Translations under genes and position numbers: made by a program | Assembly (NCBI GenBank): GCA_947495295.1 | Contig: CANLYJ010000002.1 | Coordinates: 62,001-126,000, forward strand | DNA length: 64,000 nucleotides | Direction of reading: 5' to 3' | Source: an uncultured Paracoccaceae bacterium | GTDB lineage: Bacteria > Pseudomonadota > Alphaproteobacteria > Rhodobacterales > Rhodobacteraceae | Shown here: piece after piece, positions 8,637-17,727 of the stretch | How positions within the stretch are numbered: the stretch's first letter is position 1 | How the letters are laid out: the number at the start of each line of letters is the position of its first letter | The notes under the pieces: generated by a model | What the model saw: the letters and a program-made list of their open reading frames with translations, nothing else | Databases searched by the model: none | What the model was told of the DNA's origin: nothing

Positions 8637-9515
8637 TTATTGTGCCTGCAATACGCTGACAACAGCTGCGCCAAGATCAGTAATTGCAGCGTTGCGCCTG
8701 TCCCAGCTCGCAGGGCTTTCGGCGATATAGATGGCGACAAAGACAGGTGCATCACCCGGCGGGGTGATCATCGCCACCACACTGCGCGAACCGGATCGCC
8801 CGCCGCCGGATTTGTCAGCAATCGACCAGCCAACTGGCAGATGCGGTCGGATCATCCCTTGCGTGGCCCAGCCATCGCTCATCCAATCCGCCAGTTGCTG
8901 TCGTGATCCGGGTTGCAGCGCATCGCCCAGCAGCAGCGTTTCCCAAGTCGCAATCATGGCGGAGGGCGTTGTGGTGTCCCGTGGATCGCCGGGCAGATAC
9001 AGGTTCATCTCAGGCTCCATCCGGTCAAGCCGGGACACTGGGTCACCGATGTCGCGCAGATATTTGGTGACGGCCTCTGTTCCGCCCAGACGCCGGATCA
9101 GCAGGTTGGCTGCTGTATTGTCGCTTTTGTCCAGCGTGCCGTAGCAAAGTTCATCAATCTGCATGTCGTCGCCCGCGCGGTCTTTTGTTGCGGGGGCGAA
9201 TGACAGGATATCCGACGCGGTCACTTTTATCGTTTCATCCAGTGAAAGTGTCCCGTTTTCGGCCCGGCCCAGAATGGCGCCGCAGAGCAGTGATTTGAAC
9301 GTACTGTTCAGGGGAAAACGTTCATCCGCCCGATGCCCCCAAGCCCAATCCGTGCCGCTATCGCTGATCGCAATACCAACACGCCCGCTGATGTCAGCCT
9401 CGGTCGTGGCGATTGTATCGGCCAATTGTGCTAGCGGATCTGCGTTCACGCCGGTTGCTGCCATCGTTAATGTGGCAACGAGAAACTGCTGTCGAAAGGT
9501 CCTGAGAAAGGTCAT
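8637..9515 (-). CDS. bla: Class A beta-lactamase
   Basis: 292 residues from the ATG at 9515, with a secretion signal ending near VNA. All class A catalytic motifs are present: STFK at residues 71-74 (nucleophile Ser), SDN in KSDNTAANLL, the omega-loop glutamate in RMEPEMN, and KSGGG for the KTG-type motif. It should hydrolyse beta-lactams in the periplasm; the substrate range cannot be read from the sequence. A TTG at 9545 would extend it, but the result is not signal-like. Its location between cycA and bchO, inside the photosynthesis cluster, is unusual. It is followed on the minus strand by no obvious partner gene, and no LysR-type ampR is adjacent. Confidence 0.93.
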   Translation of the reverse strand: MTFLRTFRQQFLVATLTMAATGVNADPLAQLADTIATTEADISGRVGIAISDSGTDWAWGHRADERFPLNSTFKSLLCGAILGRAENGTLSLDETIKVTASDILSFAPATKDRAGDDMQIDELCYGTLDKSDNTAANLLIRRLGGTEAVTKYLRDIGDPVSRLDRMEPEMNLYLPGDPRDTTTPSAMIATWETLLLGDALQPGSRQQLADWMSDGWATQGMIRPHLPVGWSIADKSGGGRSGSRSVVAMITPPGDAPVFVAIYIAESPASWDRRNAAITDLGAAVVSVLQAQ

Positions 9516-9560
9516 CTTCTGCCCTACGTTTATTATGGTTATCAAAGGCAGGTGGGATTG

Positions 9561-10415
9561 CTAGCGGCGTTGCGCAAGACTGATCAGGTTGGCAATTGCG
9601 GTAGCGTCCTCTTCATGGGCCAGATGCCCCAGATTGGGCAGTTCCGTCAGGTGGGCATCCGCCAGTTTCGGCAGGATATCCCGGCTGACTTGTGGTGGAA
9701 CGGCCATGTCGTTCAGCCCGGTGATCAGCTGTACTGTGGTATCGATTTGGGGCAGTCGTGCCAGTAACCCGTCAAGCGACCACTGCGCCATCATTAAAAG
9801 GGTCGCATCTACATGCCCCCGATCCGTGGCCAGCCGGTAGTAAAGCCCTATTCCATCCGCATCCAGCTTCGACCCGGTTCCAGTGATCAGCCGGGCCACG
9901 CTGCTGTGCGTTGTGGTTGCGGCAAACAGGCTTGCGCTGAATGGTGTCACCGCCAGCGCCTTGGCCATGATCGGGAATAGCCAGCCTGCGACCCCTTTGA
10001 AATTACCCAACGCGGCGTTGATGCCAGTGATCCCTTTTGCAGGCCGCATCCCCAGTTCCCACAGTCGCAAGGCAATGGCGACCCCAGCCGAATGCCCGAC
10101 AATCTGGGTGGGGTTCAGGTTCTGGTGTCGGCAGAGCGACAGGATGTCTTCGGCCATGTGGTCCAGCCCGCAGCGCTGCTGCGCGCCAAGCTGGGTAAAC
10201 CCCTGCCCGGGCAAATCGATTGCAACGACATGATTGGTCTGCATCAGTAGCGGAAACAGGTGCCGAAAGCTCTGTGTCGCCCCGCCCGCCCCATGGATCA
10301 ACAGGATTGTATCGCCTGTGCCTGCCTCTTGCAGGTGCCAGCGATGGGGACGGTGTAGTACGATCCGGGAATAATCGGTCAGGGGCCAGTCGGTTGCATC
10401 GTCTGGCCAGCGCAT
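9561..10415 (-). CDS. bchO: Magnesium-chelatase-associated alpha/beta hydrolase BchO
   Basis: 284 residues with the alpha/beta-hydrolase fold: oxyanion-side HGAGGATQSF near residue 43, nucleophile elbow GHSAGVA near residue 107, and a C-terminal GHLAHEE histidine. BchO lies with bchI-bchD in nearly all purple phototrophs and is thought to aid Mg insertion, but its substrate is not known. The ATG at 10415 lies 1 bp after the bchD stop; a longer reading into bchD (to 10547) is rejected. Confidence 0.92.
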   Translation of the reverse strand: MRWPDDATDWPLTDYSRIVLHRPHRWHLQEAGTGDTILLIHGAGGATQSFRHLFPLLMQTNHVVAIDLPGQGFTQLGAQQRCGLDHMAEDILSLCRHQNLNPTQIVGHSAGVAIALRLWELGMRPAKGITGINAALGNFKGVAGWLFPIMAKALAVTPFSASLFAATTTHSSVARLITGTGSKLDADGIGLYYRLATDRGHVDATLLMMAQWSLDGLLARLPQIDTTVQLITGLNDMAVPPQVSRDILPKLADAHLTELPNLGHLAHEEDATAIANLISLAQRR

Positions 10416-10416
10416 T

Positions 10417-12039
10417 TCAATCGCCCAGCGCTGTTGCGACGGATTGCGACAGCTTTTGTGCGTCAGCGCGGGGCAATGGCAGATAGGCGGCATCAAGCGT
10501 CTGTGCCAGGTTGCGCAGCGCCGGTTCGGGCCGGTTGCCCGTGTCAATCACAAGAGCGTCGATGCCTTGACCGCGCAGCGTGCGGGCAATCTGTTGGGCA
10601 TCGGTGGCCGCCTGTTTGCGGTTGGCCGTCCCATCCAACGCGATATTGGCCCGCCCATCGGTCAGGATGGCGATGGTCGGTGTCAGACCTTTGCGTTTTG
10701 CATGATTGGCCTGCTCGAACGCGGTCATCATACCCGCCGCCAGCGGTGTGCCGCCGCCGCCAGGCAATCCCGCAAGGCGGCGTTTGGTTTGTACAAGTGA
10801 ACGTGTGGGGGGCAAAAGAAGCTCTGCCTCTGTCCCCCGAAACGCCACAAGGGCCACATGGTCGCGCCGCGCATAAGCTTGCGCGAGCAGCAGTTCGACG
10901 GCCCCCTTTGCTTCGGCCAGCCGGGTCAAGGCGGCAGAGCCTGAGGCGTCGACGGTGAAGATCAGCAGTCGGTCTGATTTTTCTTCGAACCGTTTGATGC
11001 GGAAGTCGCTGGGCCGGATCTGGATTGTGTCCCGTCCCGTTGCGTTTTTGCGGATCGTTTGCCAGGGGGCAGCGGCGCGCAGCGTGCCGATGATGTCGAT
11101 CCGCGCGCCATCGCTGATCTTGCCCGCCCGCGCAGGGAGCGGTCTGCCCCGCCGGTTGCCTTTGCGCGCAGCACCTGTGCCATTCCCGCGCCCTTGGCGG
11201 GCTTTTTGGGCGGCGAGTTTTTCGAGCAGGTTATCGGGAAGAAGTGCCCGAACCGCGTCGAGCAGAAGTTCGTCGGGGATGTTGAGCGTGTCGTCGCTGT
11301 TTTGGCTTTCGGTTTGGTCGGGCGGTGGTGCTTGGGGTTGCTGTGGTGCCGGTTCAGGGATGCGCGTGGCCCGATGGGCCAGCGTCAGGGCGCAGGCGAT
11401 TTCGATGTCTTCGGCTGTGACATGATCGCGGTCTTGCAGGATGGCGTGTGCTTGCGCCGCGCGCAGAGTGAACAGCGGGGCGCGCAAGCTGTCGATGCCA
11501 AGCTGCGCTGCGATATCGGTGATCTGCGTCAGCGCGTCAGAGGGCAGTGCCCGACCGCGGGCGTCGCGCTGCCCGGTTTCACCGGGCGGATCGGTAGATG
11601 TATCGTGCAAGCTGACATCCGACAGGTCTGCTTGGAACGCGAGGCGTTCGGTCAATTTTGGGTCGACTGCTTCGTCCGGTTCGGCCCCTTCATCAAGCGC
11701 GATAAGGCTATGACCAGCATTTCTGTCCAACGCTTGGGCTAAATGCGCGGCCAGCCGGACTGGTGCCCGTTCGGCCATGGTAAGGACCATGGCGCCGGGC
11801 CTCGCCAACAGGCCCTGTTCTTGCACCAGATGGCCACGCGTGAGCGTGGCGGAGAGGTCAAGACCGCCGAAGAGAGTCTCGTCAGTGATCGCCGGGTGAA
11901 TGCGTTTGGTATTTGGGTCGATCTGCGACAGCAGCTTGTCCCGTACCGGCCCGGACCTTGCACGGATTGTGATCCCGCCTAGTCCGGGATCAATGGCCAG
12001 CAATTGCAGCGCCAGCGTGGCCTGCGTCCAGCTATCCAA
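10417..12039 (-). CDS. bchD: Magnesium chelatase subunit D
   Basis: About 540 residues. BchD is the AAA+/integrin-like subunit that forms the I-D motor complex driving Mg insertion into protoporphyrin IX by BchH. The N-terminal part is a degenerate AAA+ domain; a proline- and acid-rich linker follows (about residues 245-270); the C-terminal von Willebrand A domain has the MIDAS motif DASGSAA. The most likely start is the TTG at 12039, preceded by GGAAGAAG and matching the family N-terminus; it overlaps the bchI stop by 8 bp. The long ORF continues to 12144 with non-conserved sequence inside bchI. Confidence 0.93.
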   Translation of the reverse strand: MDSWTQATLALQLLAIDPGLGGITIRARSGPVRDKLLSQIDPNTKRIHPAITDETLFGGLDLSATLTRGHLVQEQGLLARPGAMVLTMAERAPVRLAAHLAQALDRNAGHSLIALDEGAEPDEAVDPKLTERLAFQADLSDVSLHDTSTDPPGETGQRDARGRALPSDALTQITDIAAQLGIDSLRAPLFTLRAAQAHAILQDRDHVTAEDIEIACALTLAHRATRIPEPAPQQPQAPPPDQTESQNSDDTLNIPDELLLDAVRALLPDNLLEKLAAQKARQGRGNGTGAARKGNRRGRPLPARAGKISDGARIDIIGTLRAAAPWQTIRKNATGRDTIQIRPSDFRIKRFEEKSDRLLIFTVDASGSAALTRLAEAKGAVELLLAQAYARRDHVALVAFRGTEAELLLPPTRSLVQTKRRLAGLPGGGGTPLAAGMMTAFEQANHAKRKGLTPTIAILTDGRANIALDGTANRKQAATDAQQIARTLRGQGIDALVIDTGNRPEPALRNLAQTLDAAYLPLPRADAQKLSQSVATALGD

Positions 12040-13033
12040 GAACTTCTTCCACCGTGCGCGCAACACGTGTTCCGCTGCCCGCCTCATCCAACGGATCGCG
12101 CCGCAAGCGGTGGCGCAACGCCATGGGGGCGACATCGCGCACATGCGCGCGTGTCAGGGCCGTGTCGTCGCGCCATGCGGCATAGGCGCGGGCGGCCTTA
12201 AGCAATGTCAGTTCGCCGCGCAGCCCGTCAGACCCAAGGGCGAGGCAAAGTTCAGCCACGTCTTTCAGCGTCTTTTCAGGCGTTTTCAGCTTGGTCAGCG
12301 ATTTGCGCGCGGTCAGGATGCGGTCGCGGATTGCGGCGTCTTCCGCCTGCCAGCGCAGCATGAAGGCGGCATTGTCATTTTCAAACGCATCGCGGCGTTT
12401 GATGACCGCGACCCTTGTGTCGATTTCCTTGGGCGATGTGACCTCGACCGACAGCCCGAACCGGTCGAGCAATTGCGGGCGCAACTCGCCTTCCTCCGGG
12501 TTGCCCGACCCCACGAGGACAAAGCGGGCAGGGTGCCTGATTGACAGCCCTTCGCGTTCAACCACGTTTTCGCCAGATTGGGCCACATCAAGCAGCAGAT
12601 CGACGATGTGGTCTTCGAGCAGGTTAACCTCATCAATATAAAGGTAGCCGCGATTGGCTTTGGCCAGCAGGCCGGGCTGGAACGCCTTTTCGCCCTTGGT
12701 CAAAGCCTTTTCGATGTCCAGCGCGCCTGTCACCCGGTCTTCGGTCGCGCCCAAGGGCAGGTCGACAACGGGCGTTGGTGCCTCGTGGCTGCGCTTGGTT
12801 TTCAGATTTGCCCAGCCGGGAACCTCGGCCGCCTTTGCACTGTTCACCGGACAACCTTTTATCGCCTTGATCGGCGGTAGCAGGGCAGCCAACGCGCGTA
12901 CGGCGGTGGATTTGCCGGTGCCCCTGTCCCCGAACACCAGAACGCCGCCGATGCTGGGGTCGATGGCCGTCAGGATCATCGCCCGTTTCATTTCATCCTG
13001 ACCAACGATGGCGGAGAAGGGGAAGGGGGTCAT
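12032..13033 (-). CDS. bchI: Magnesium chelatase ATPase subunit I
   Basis: 333 residues. BchI is the AAA+ ATPase of Mg-chelatase. Walker A GDRGTGKST is at about residues 35-43, with Walker B YLYIDEVNLL near residue 130 and the arginine-rich sensor regions downstream. The ATG at 13033 overlaps the crtA stop (ATGA), so crtA-bchI-bchD-bchO form one operon reading left from the crtA/crtI divergent promoter, as in Rhodobacter. Confidence 0.96.
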   Translation of the reverse strand: MTPFPFSAIVGQDEMKRAMILTAIDPSIGGVLVFGDRGTGKSTAVRALAALLPPIKAIKGCPVNSAKAAEVPGWANLKTKRSHEAPTPVVDLPLGATEDRVTGALDIEKALTKGEKAFQPGLLAKANRGYLYIDEVNLLEDHIVDLLLDVAQSGENVVEREGLSIRHPARFVLVGSGNPEEGELRPQLLDRFGLSVEVTSPKEIDTRVAVIKRRDAFENDNAAFMLRWQAEDAAIRDRILTARKSLTKLKTPEKTLKDVAELCLALGSDGLRGELTLLKAARAYAAWRDDTALTRAHVRDVAPMALRHRLRRDPLDEAGSGTRVARTVEEVLG

Positions 13034-13731
13034 GCGGCCTCCAGTTTCTTGAGTGGTGACGTGCCGTTCCACGTGCCCCGGTCGGAATGGACGGCGAAGC
13101 GGGCATATAGTTCTTCGCGAAACCAGCCTTCATCCCTGACGGCACGGATGGCGTCGGCATGTGGGCCGGTGCGGGCGAAGGCGGCCATGGCTTTTTCAGA
13201 TGGCCAGATGGAAAACGTGACCTGATGCAGCATCGGGACCTCGCCAATGCCGATCTTGAAAGCCACGTTGGGGTCCTGGCCGATCATTTTAGAGATATTA
13301 GGCACACGGCCCCAGAACCGGGCAAGGATGCGGGGTTTGATCGCCGCCCGCGTCAGCGCGGCAAGCGGGCCGTTGGTAAGGTTAGTATCAGGTTCGAACG
13401 GGGTTTCGCCGGACCATTGCCCGCGCGCAGTCTGGGTTTGCAAAAAGACGGTCCAGTTTTCGGTCGCGCGCCGGATGTAGCGGGCAAAGACGCCAGTTTG
13501 CGTGCGCTTGCGTGCGGTTTCGGCATCCGGCCATGTGGCCAGGATCGCGTAGACGGCTGTATTGGGGACGGGGGTGAACCCCTCGCCCGTGCCAGAGCCG
13601 CAGAGTTTCCAGAACCCGATATCGGTGGTGCGGCTAAGTGGTAGCCGTGCGGCGCCCATCATGCCCAGCGCCCATGCCCGGGCCAGAACCCCGGAAAAGC
13701 GGTAGAATGACAGGGTGACAATCTGGGTCAC
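13030..13731 (-). CDS. crtA: Spheroidene monooxygenase
   Basis: 233 residues from the GTG at 13731. CrtA oxidises spheroidene to spheroidenone under oxygen, giving the red carotenoid of aerobic phototrophs. The sequence opens with the family pattern IVTLSFYRF and holds the conserved GFWKLCGSG and PFxPDTNLTNGPLAALTRA regions. The GTG has an AAAGG site 7 bp upstream; the alternative TTG at 13755 lies inside a PpsR-type operator and is less likely. First gene of the crtA-bchIDO operon. Confidence 0.93.
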   Translation of the reverse strand: MTQIVTLSFYRFSGVLARAWALGMMGAARLPLSRTTDIGFWKLCGSGTGEGFTPVPNTAVYAILATWPDAETARKRTQTGVFARYIRRATENWTVFLQTQTARGQWSGETPFEPDTNLTNGPLAALTRAAIKPRILARFWGRVPNISKMIGQDPNVAFKIGIGEVPMLHQVTFSIWPSEKAMAAFARTGPHADAIRAVRDEGWFREELYARFAVHSDRGTWNGTSPLKKLEAA

Positions 13732-13749
13732 GGTCGGAACCTTTGTTGG

Positions 13750-13767
13750 TGTCAAGTTATCCTGACA
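13750..13767. promoter_or_regulatory. PpsR/CrtJ-type operator, crtA side
   Basis: TGTCAAGTTATCCTGACA fits the TGT-N12-ACA consensus exactly. PpsR/CrtJ represses photosynthesis genes under oxygen and high light. It overlaps the region immediately upstream of crtA. Confidence 0.88.
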
Positions 13768-13804
13768 TAAGGCCGCTCTTTTGGGAAGATCATGCGATAA
13801 TAAT

Positions 13805-13822
13805 TGTCAACTTAACCTGACA
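13805..13822. promoter_or_regulatory. PpsR/CrtJ-type operator, crtI side
   Basis: TGTCAACTTAACCTGACA is a second exact TGT-N12-ACA match, 37 bp from the first and 16 bp before the crtI start. The two boxes very likely bind cooperatively and control both divergent operons. Confidence 0.88.
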
Positions 13823-13838
13823 CTATTAGTGTTAAGCC

Positions 13839-15377
13839 ATGATGACATCTGATCTGACCGACTCAAATGCAGCAATTGTTATCGGTGCGGGCCTTGGTGG
13901 CCTTGCTGCGGCGATGCGTCTGGGGGCCAAAGGCTACGCTGTGACGGTGCTGGATCGGCTGGATCGGCCCGGCGGGCGGGGGTCATCTGTCACGCAGGAT
14001 GGACACCGATTCGACCTTGGCCCGACGATTATTACCGTCCCGCAGGTATACGAGCAGCTATGGGCCGCTTGCGGCCGCGATTTTCACAAAGATGTCGATC
14101 TGCGCCCGATGGATCCGTTTTATGAGGTTCGCTGGCCGGATGGATCGACCTTTACCGCCCGGCAAGACACCGATGCGATGCTGGCCGAGGTCGCGCGGCT
14201 TAGCCCGCGCGATGTCCCCGGTTACAAGCGGTTTTTGAAGGATAGCGAACGTCGCTATGTTGTCGGTTTCGAGGGTATGGTCGCCAAGCCGATGCACAAG
14301 CTGTGGGAAACGATCAAGGTTCTGCCAGAGTTTGCCTGGCTGCGCGCGGATCAATCCATCCTTGGCCTCGCCAAGCGGCGGGTAAAGGATGCCCGGTTGC
14401 GCATGGCCCTGTCGTTTCATCCGCTGTTTATCGGCGGTGACCCTCGTCACGTCACATCAATGTATGCATTGGTCGCCTATCTCGAAAAGGAATTTGGCGT
14501 TCATTATGCGATGGGCGGCGTGCAGGCGATTGCCGATGCGATGGTGGCTGTGATCCGGTCGCAAGGCGGGCAGGTGCGCCATGGGATCGAGGTGGATGAG
14601 ATACTGGTCGAAGCCGGTGCAGCCAAAGGTGTGCGGCTGGTGGATGGAGAGCGTATTGCCGCCCCGCTGGTCGTCAGCAACGCTGATGCGGGCCATACCT
14701 ATCAACGTCTGCTGCGCAACCAGCCCCGCAAACGGTGGACCAGCAAAAAGCTGACATCGCGCCGATGGTCGATGGGTCTGTTTGTCTGGTATTTCGGGAC
14801 AAAGGGCACCGCTGACATGTGGCCCGATATGGGCCATCACACGATTACCAATGCGCCGCGTTACGAAGGGCTGCTGAAAGATATCTTTATCAAGGGCAAG
14901 CTGTCTGACGACATGAGCCTTTATATCCACCGGCCCGCGCGGACCGACCCAAGCGTTGCGCCCAAGGGCGACGATACATTCTATGTCCTGTCGCCCGTGC
15001 CACATCTGGGGTTTGATGATCCGGTCGATTGGGAGGCCGAGGCCGAGACATACAAAGCCAAGGTACAGGCCGAGGTCGAAAAATACCTTCCCGGTTTTGC
15101 CGACCATATCAGTACTGAAATGACCTTGACCCCCTCTGATTTCCGGGACCGGTATCTGTCGCCCAATGGGTCGGGCTTTTCGATTGAGCCGCGCATTCTG
15201 CAATCCGCCTGGTTCCGCCCGCATAACATCAGTGAAGAGGCTGATGGCCTTTACCTGGTGGGCGCAGGCACCCATCCCGGCGCTGGCGTGCCGGGTGTGA
15301 TTTCCAGTGCCGAAGTGTTGGGCAAGCTTGTACCGGATGCCCCTGTGCAACCTGAATTGAAAATGGCCGCCGAATGA
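13839..15377 (+). CDS. crtI: Phytoene desaturase
   Basis: 512 residues, the usual CrtI length. It introduces double bonds into phytoene to give neurosporene (three steps) or more. The N-terminal FAD-binding motif IVIGAGLGGLAAAMRL is at residues 13-28, with GGRGSSVTQDGHRFDLGPTI around residue 47. The C-terminal AGTHPGAGVPGVISSAE motif of the bacterial CrtI family is present. It is the first gene of crtI-crtB-tspO. A second in-frame ATG follows the first directly, so the exact start is uncertain by one codon. Confidence 0.96.
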   Translation: MMTSDLTDSNAAIVIGAGLGGLAAAMRLGAKGYAVTVLDRLDRPGGRGSSVTQDGHRFDLGPTIITVPQVYEQLWAACGRDFHKDVDLRPMDPFYEVRWPDGSTFTARQDTDAMLAEVARLSPRDVPGYKRFLKDSERRYVVGFEGMVAKPMHKLWETIKVLPEFAWLRADQSILGLAKRRVKDARLRMALSFHPLFIGGDPRHVTSMYALVAYLEKEFGVHYAMGGVQAIADAMVAVIRSQGGQVRHGIEVDEILVEAGAAKGVRLVDGERIAAPLVVSNADAGHTYQRLLRNQPRKRWTSKKLTSRRWSMGLFVWYFGTKGTADMWPDMGHHTITNAPRYEGLLKDIFIKGKLSDDMSLYIHRPARTDPSVAPKGDDTFYVLSPVPHLGFDDPVDWEAEAETYKAKVQAEVEKYLPGFADHISTEMTLTPSDFRDRYLSPNGSGFSIEPRILQSAWFRPHNISEEADGLYLVGAGTHPGAGVPGVISSAEVLGKLVPDAPVQPELKMAAE

Positions 15378-16396
15378 TCCGACCTGACGACCTGAACCAT
15401 TGCAAAGAGGCGATCCGCCATGGGTCGCTGTCATTTCATGCCGCATCGAAGCTGCTGCCTGCATCGGTGCGCGATCCGGCCTTGGCCCTGTACGCCTTTT
15501 GCCGCTTGGCCGATGATGAGGTAGACGAGGGCGAATATCAGGCAGGCGCTGTTTTGCGTTTGCAAGAACGGCTTGATCTGGCCTATGCGGGCAAGCCGCG
15601 TAATGCGCCCGAAGATCGGGCCTTTGCAGCGATTGTCGCAGATTTTGAGATGCCGCGCGCCTTGCCCGAGGCATTGCTGGAAGGGTTGGCATGGGATGCG
15701 GCCGAGCATCGTTATGACAGCTTGAGCGGGGTGCGGGACTATTCCGCCCGCGTCGCCAGTGCCGTGGGTGCGATGATGTGTGTGCTGATGCGCGTGCGTG
15801 ACCCCGATGCGCTGGCGCGCGCTTGTGATCTTGGGGTTGCCATGCAGCTGACCAATATCGCCCGCGATGTGGGCGAGGATGCGCGCATGGGCCGGATTTA
15901 CTTACCGCTGGATTGGCTGGCCGAGGCGGGGATTGATCCGATGAGCTTTACCCGCGACCCGCTGCCGACTGATAGTGTCCGGCGGATGGTCAAACGATTG
16001 CTGGCAGAGGCAGACCGGCTTTATCGCCGGTCCGAAGCCGGGATCAACGTGCTGCCTTTGCAGGCGCGCACAGGCATATGGGCGGCCCGGTTGATCTATG
16101 CAGGCATTGGCAAACAGTTGCGCCGACAGGGCTATGACAGCATTTCGATGCGCGCCCATACCTCAACCATGCAAAAGCTGGGATGGCTGGTGCAATCGGG
16201 CGCGCGCACGGCCGGGTCCGTCATCATGCCGAAATCCGCCGTGATTTACGCAAAGCCGCTGGACGAGGTGGCGTTTCTTGTGGATGCCGCGAGCCGGGCC
16301 AAACCTGATCCGGGCCGATCTGCGTCGGTGGTGGATATTCTGGCGCAATTGCGCGCACGCGAACAAGGCATTGGAACTGACCGCCCACTGGCGTAG
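15374..16396 (+). CDS. crtB: Phytoene synthase
   Basis: 340 residues. CrtB joins two geranylgeranyl diphosphates into phytoene. Both aspartate-rich motifs of the squalene/phytoene synthase family are visible: RLADDEVDE near residue 45 and NIARDVGEDARMGRIYLP near residue 161. It overlaps the crtI stop (ATGA), so the two are translationally coupled. Substrate comes from crtE, which lies 40 kb away at the other side of the central block. Confidence 0.96.
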   Translation: MIRPDDLNHCKEAIRHGSLSFHAASKLLPASVRDPALALYAFCRLADDEVDEGEYQAGAVLRLQERLDLAYAGKPRNAPEDRAFAAIVADFEMPRALPEALLEGLAWDAAEHRYDSLSGVRDYSARVASAVGAMMCVLMRVRDPDALARACDLGVAMQLTNIARDVGEDARMGRIYLPLDWLAEAGIDPMSFTRDPLPTDSVRRMVKRLLAEADRLYRRSEAGINVLPLQARTGIWAARLIYAGIGKQLRRQGYDSISMRAHTSTMQKLGWLVQSGARTAGSVIMPKSAVIYAKPLDEVAFLVDAASRAKPDPGRSASVVDILAQLRAREQGIGTDRPLA

Positions 16397-16426
16397 TAAA
16401 CAGGGTGACCTTGAAAGGGCCCTGCG

Positions 16427-16909
16427 ATGGATATTCTGCTGTTTTTCCTGTTTCTGGCTGCGACTTTTGGTGCCGCGGCAACGGGCGCCCTGTTTCCAAC
16501 GGGTGCGTGGTACAAAAACCTGAACAAACCGTCATGGGTGCCACCCGATTGGGTGTTCCCGGTGGCGTGGACCAGCATCTATCTGCTGATCGCGTTCGCT
16601 GGCGCACGGGTCGCCGCTGTGGAGGGGAGCGCTTATGCGATGGCATTCTGGGCAATCCAGATCGCATTGAATGCGCTTTGGACGCCGGTCTTTTTTGGGC
16701 TGCGCCACCTTAAGGCGTCTTTGCCCGTCATGGTCTGTCTGTGGCTGGCCGTCTTTGGGGCAACGGTGACCCACTGGCAGTTGGATTTCTGGGCCGGGCT
16801 GGCGTTTTTACCCTATCTGGCGTGGGTGACAGTGGCAGCGGCGCTGAACGTGGCGATGTGGCGGCTGAACCCGGACGAGAAGCCATTGGATCTGGCGAAT
16901 ATGTCGTAA
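16427..16909 (+). CDS. tspO: Tryptophan-rich sensory protein TspO (CrtK)
   Basis: 160 residues with five hydrophobic segments and the TspO/MBR signature around WYKNLNKPSWVPPDWVFPVAW (residues about 25-45). TspO binds porphyrins in the outer membrane or membrane and, in R. sphaeroides, represses photosynthesis genes in oxygen. It follows crtB by 30 bp, as in other Rhodobacteraceae. It is the last photosynthesis gene before the central 37-kb block of unrelated genes; its stop lies 14 bp from the end of a convergent transporter gene. Confidence 0.95.
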   Translation: MDILLFFLFLAATFGAAATGALFPTGAWYKNLNKPSWVPPDWVFPVAWTSIYLLIAFAGARVAAVEGSAYAMAFWAIQIALNALWTPVFFGLRHLKASLPVMVCLWLAVFGATVTHWQLDFWAGLAFLPYLAWVTVAAALNVAMWRLNPDEKPLDLANMS

Positions 16910-16923
16910 GTCTGCACAGGCCT

Positions 16924-17727
16924 TTAGGCCGTTCCTTTCCGATCCTTTTGTTCGGCCAACGCGTCGCGCAAGGCGTCCCCGGTCAGGTTGATGGCGAGAA
17001 CGCAGATAACCACCGCCAGCCCGGGCCAAATCATTTGCAGCGGGGTTGACCGCATGTGAATGCGCGCATCCAGCAGCATTGTTCCCCATTCGGGCATCGG
17101 AGGCTGCACCCCAAAGCCCAGAAACCCGAGTGCTGAGATGCCAAGGATCGCGCGGGCGAACATGCCGGTCCAGACCACCGCAAGCGATGGCAACAGTGAT
17201 GGCAGGTAATGCCAGCGTGCGATCACCAGCGGTGACAGCCCCGCAAGCTTTGCCTGAACAACGTAGCCCCGGTTTTGCAACGACAGCCCGATGCCCCGCG
17301 CAACACGGGCATAGCGCATCCATCCGGTTACCGTGAGGGCAAAGATCAGGCTGCCCGTACCGGCCCCGAGCACGCCTGCGATCACCACTGCGGCCACAAG
17401 GTCGGGGAAGGCCAGAAATGTGTCGGTCACCCGCATCACGAACCAATCGGCCAGCTTCCCCCCTTGTGCGGCCACAAGACCCGCAACCGTGCCGATGCAC
17501 AGGCCGATGACCGAGATCAGAAAGGCAAGACCGAGCGACCAGCGCGCGCCATGCAATAGCCGCGACAGGATATCCCGCCCCAGCGCGTCTGTTCCCAGCA
17601 ACCATTCGGGACTTGGCGGGCTTAAGCGATGTGGGATGTTGATTTGCGTGGGGTCATGAGGTGCGAGCATTGGCCCGATCAGCGCAAGCAGCAGCATGAT
17701 AACAATAAGCGCCCCGACACTACGCAT
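16924..17727 (-). CDS. ABC transporter permease, DppC/NikC type
   Basis: 267 residues with about six membrane segments and the binding-protein-dependent permease loop around residues 155-190 (RVARGIGLSLQNRGYVVQAKLAGLS). It belongs to the peptide/nickel (family 5) importer class. The ATG at 17727 follows a GGAG site and overlaps the upstream permease by 8 bp; the TTG at 17751 is less likely. It is the last gene of a minus-strand operon that begins at the DUF6525 gene. Substrate not known: the short ATPases favour a nickel-type system. Confidence 0.9.
   Translation of the reverse strand: MRSVGALIVIMLLLALIGPMLAPHDPTQINIPHRLSPPSPEWLLGTDALGRDILSRLLHGARWSLGLAFLISVIGLCIGTVAGLVAAQGGKLADWFVMRVTDTFLAFPDLVAAVVIAGVLGAGTGSLIFALTVTGWMRYARVARGIGLSLQNRGYVVQAKLAGLSPLVIARWHYLPSLLPSLAVVWTGMFARAILGISALGFLGFGVQPPMPEWGTMLLDARIHMRSTPLQMIWPGLAVVICVLAINLTGDALRDALAEQKDRKGTA

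Noticed and set aside
13732..13755. TTG start for crtA at 13755
   Set aside because: It lies inside an exact PpsR box, and the GTG at 13731 has a better ribosome site and matches the family N-terminus.
14457..15692. A 411-residue minus-strand ORF opposite crtI and crtB
   Set aside because: Shadow of two well-supported genes; no ribosome site or recognisable domain.
16910..16950. GGCCTTTAGGCC as a terminator between tspO and the transporter permease
   Set aside because: The stem has only 4 bp, with no T run, and extends into the convergent gene.
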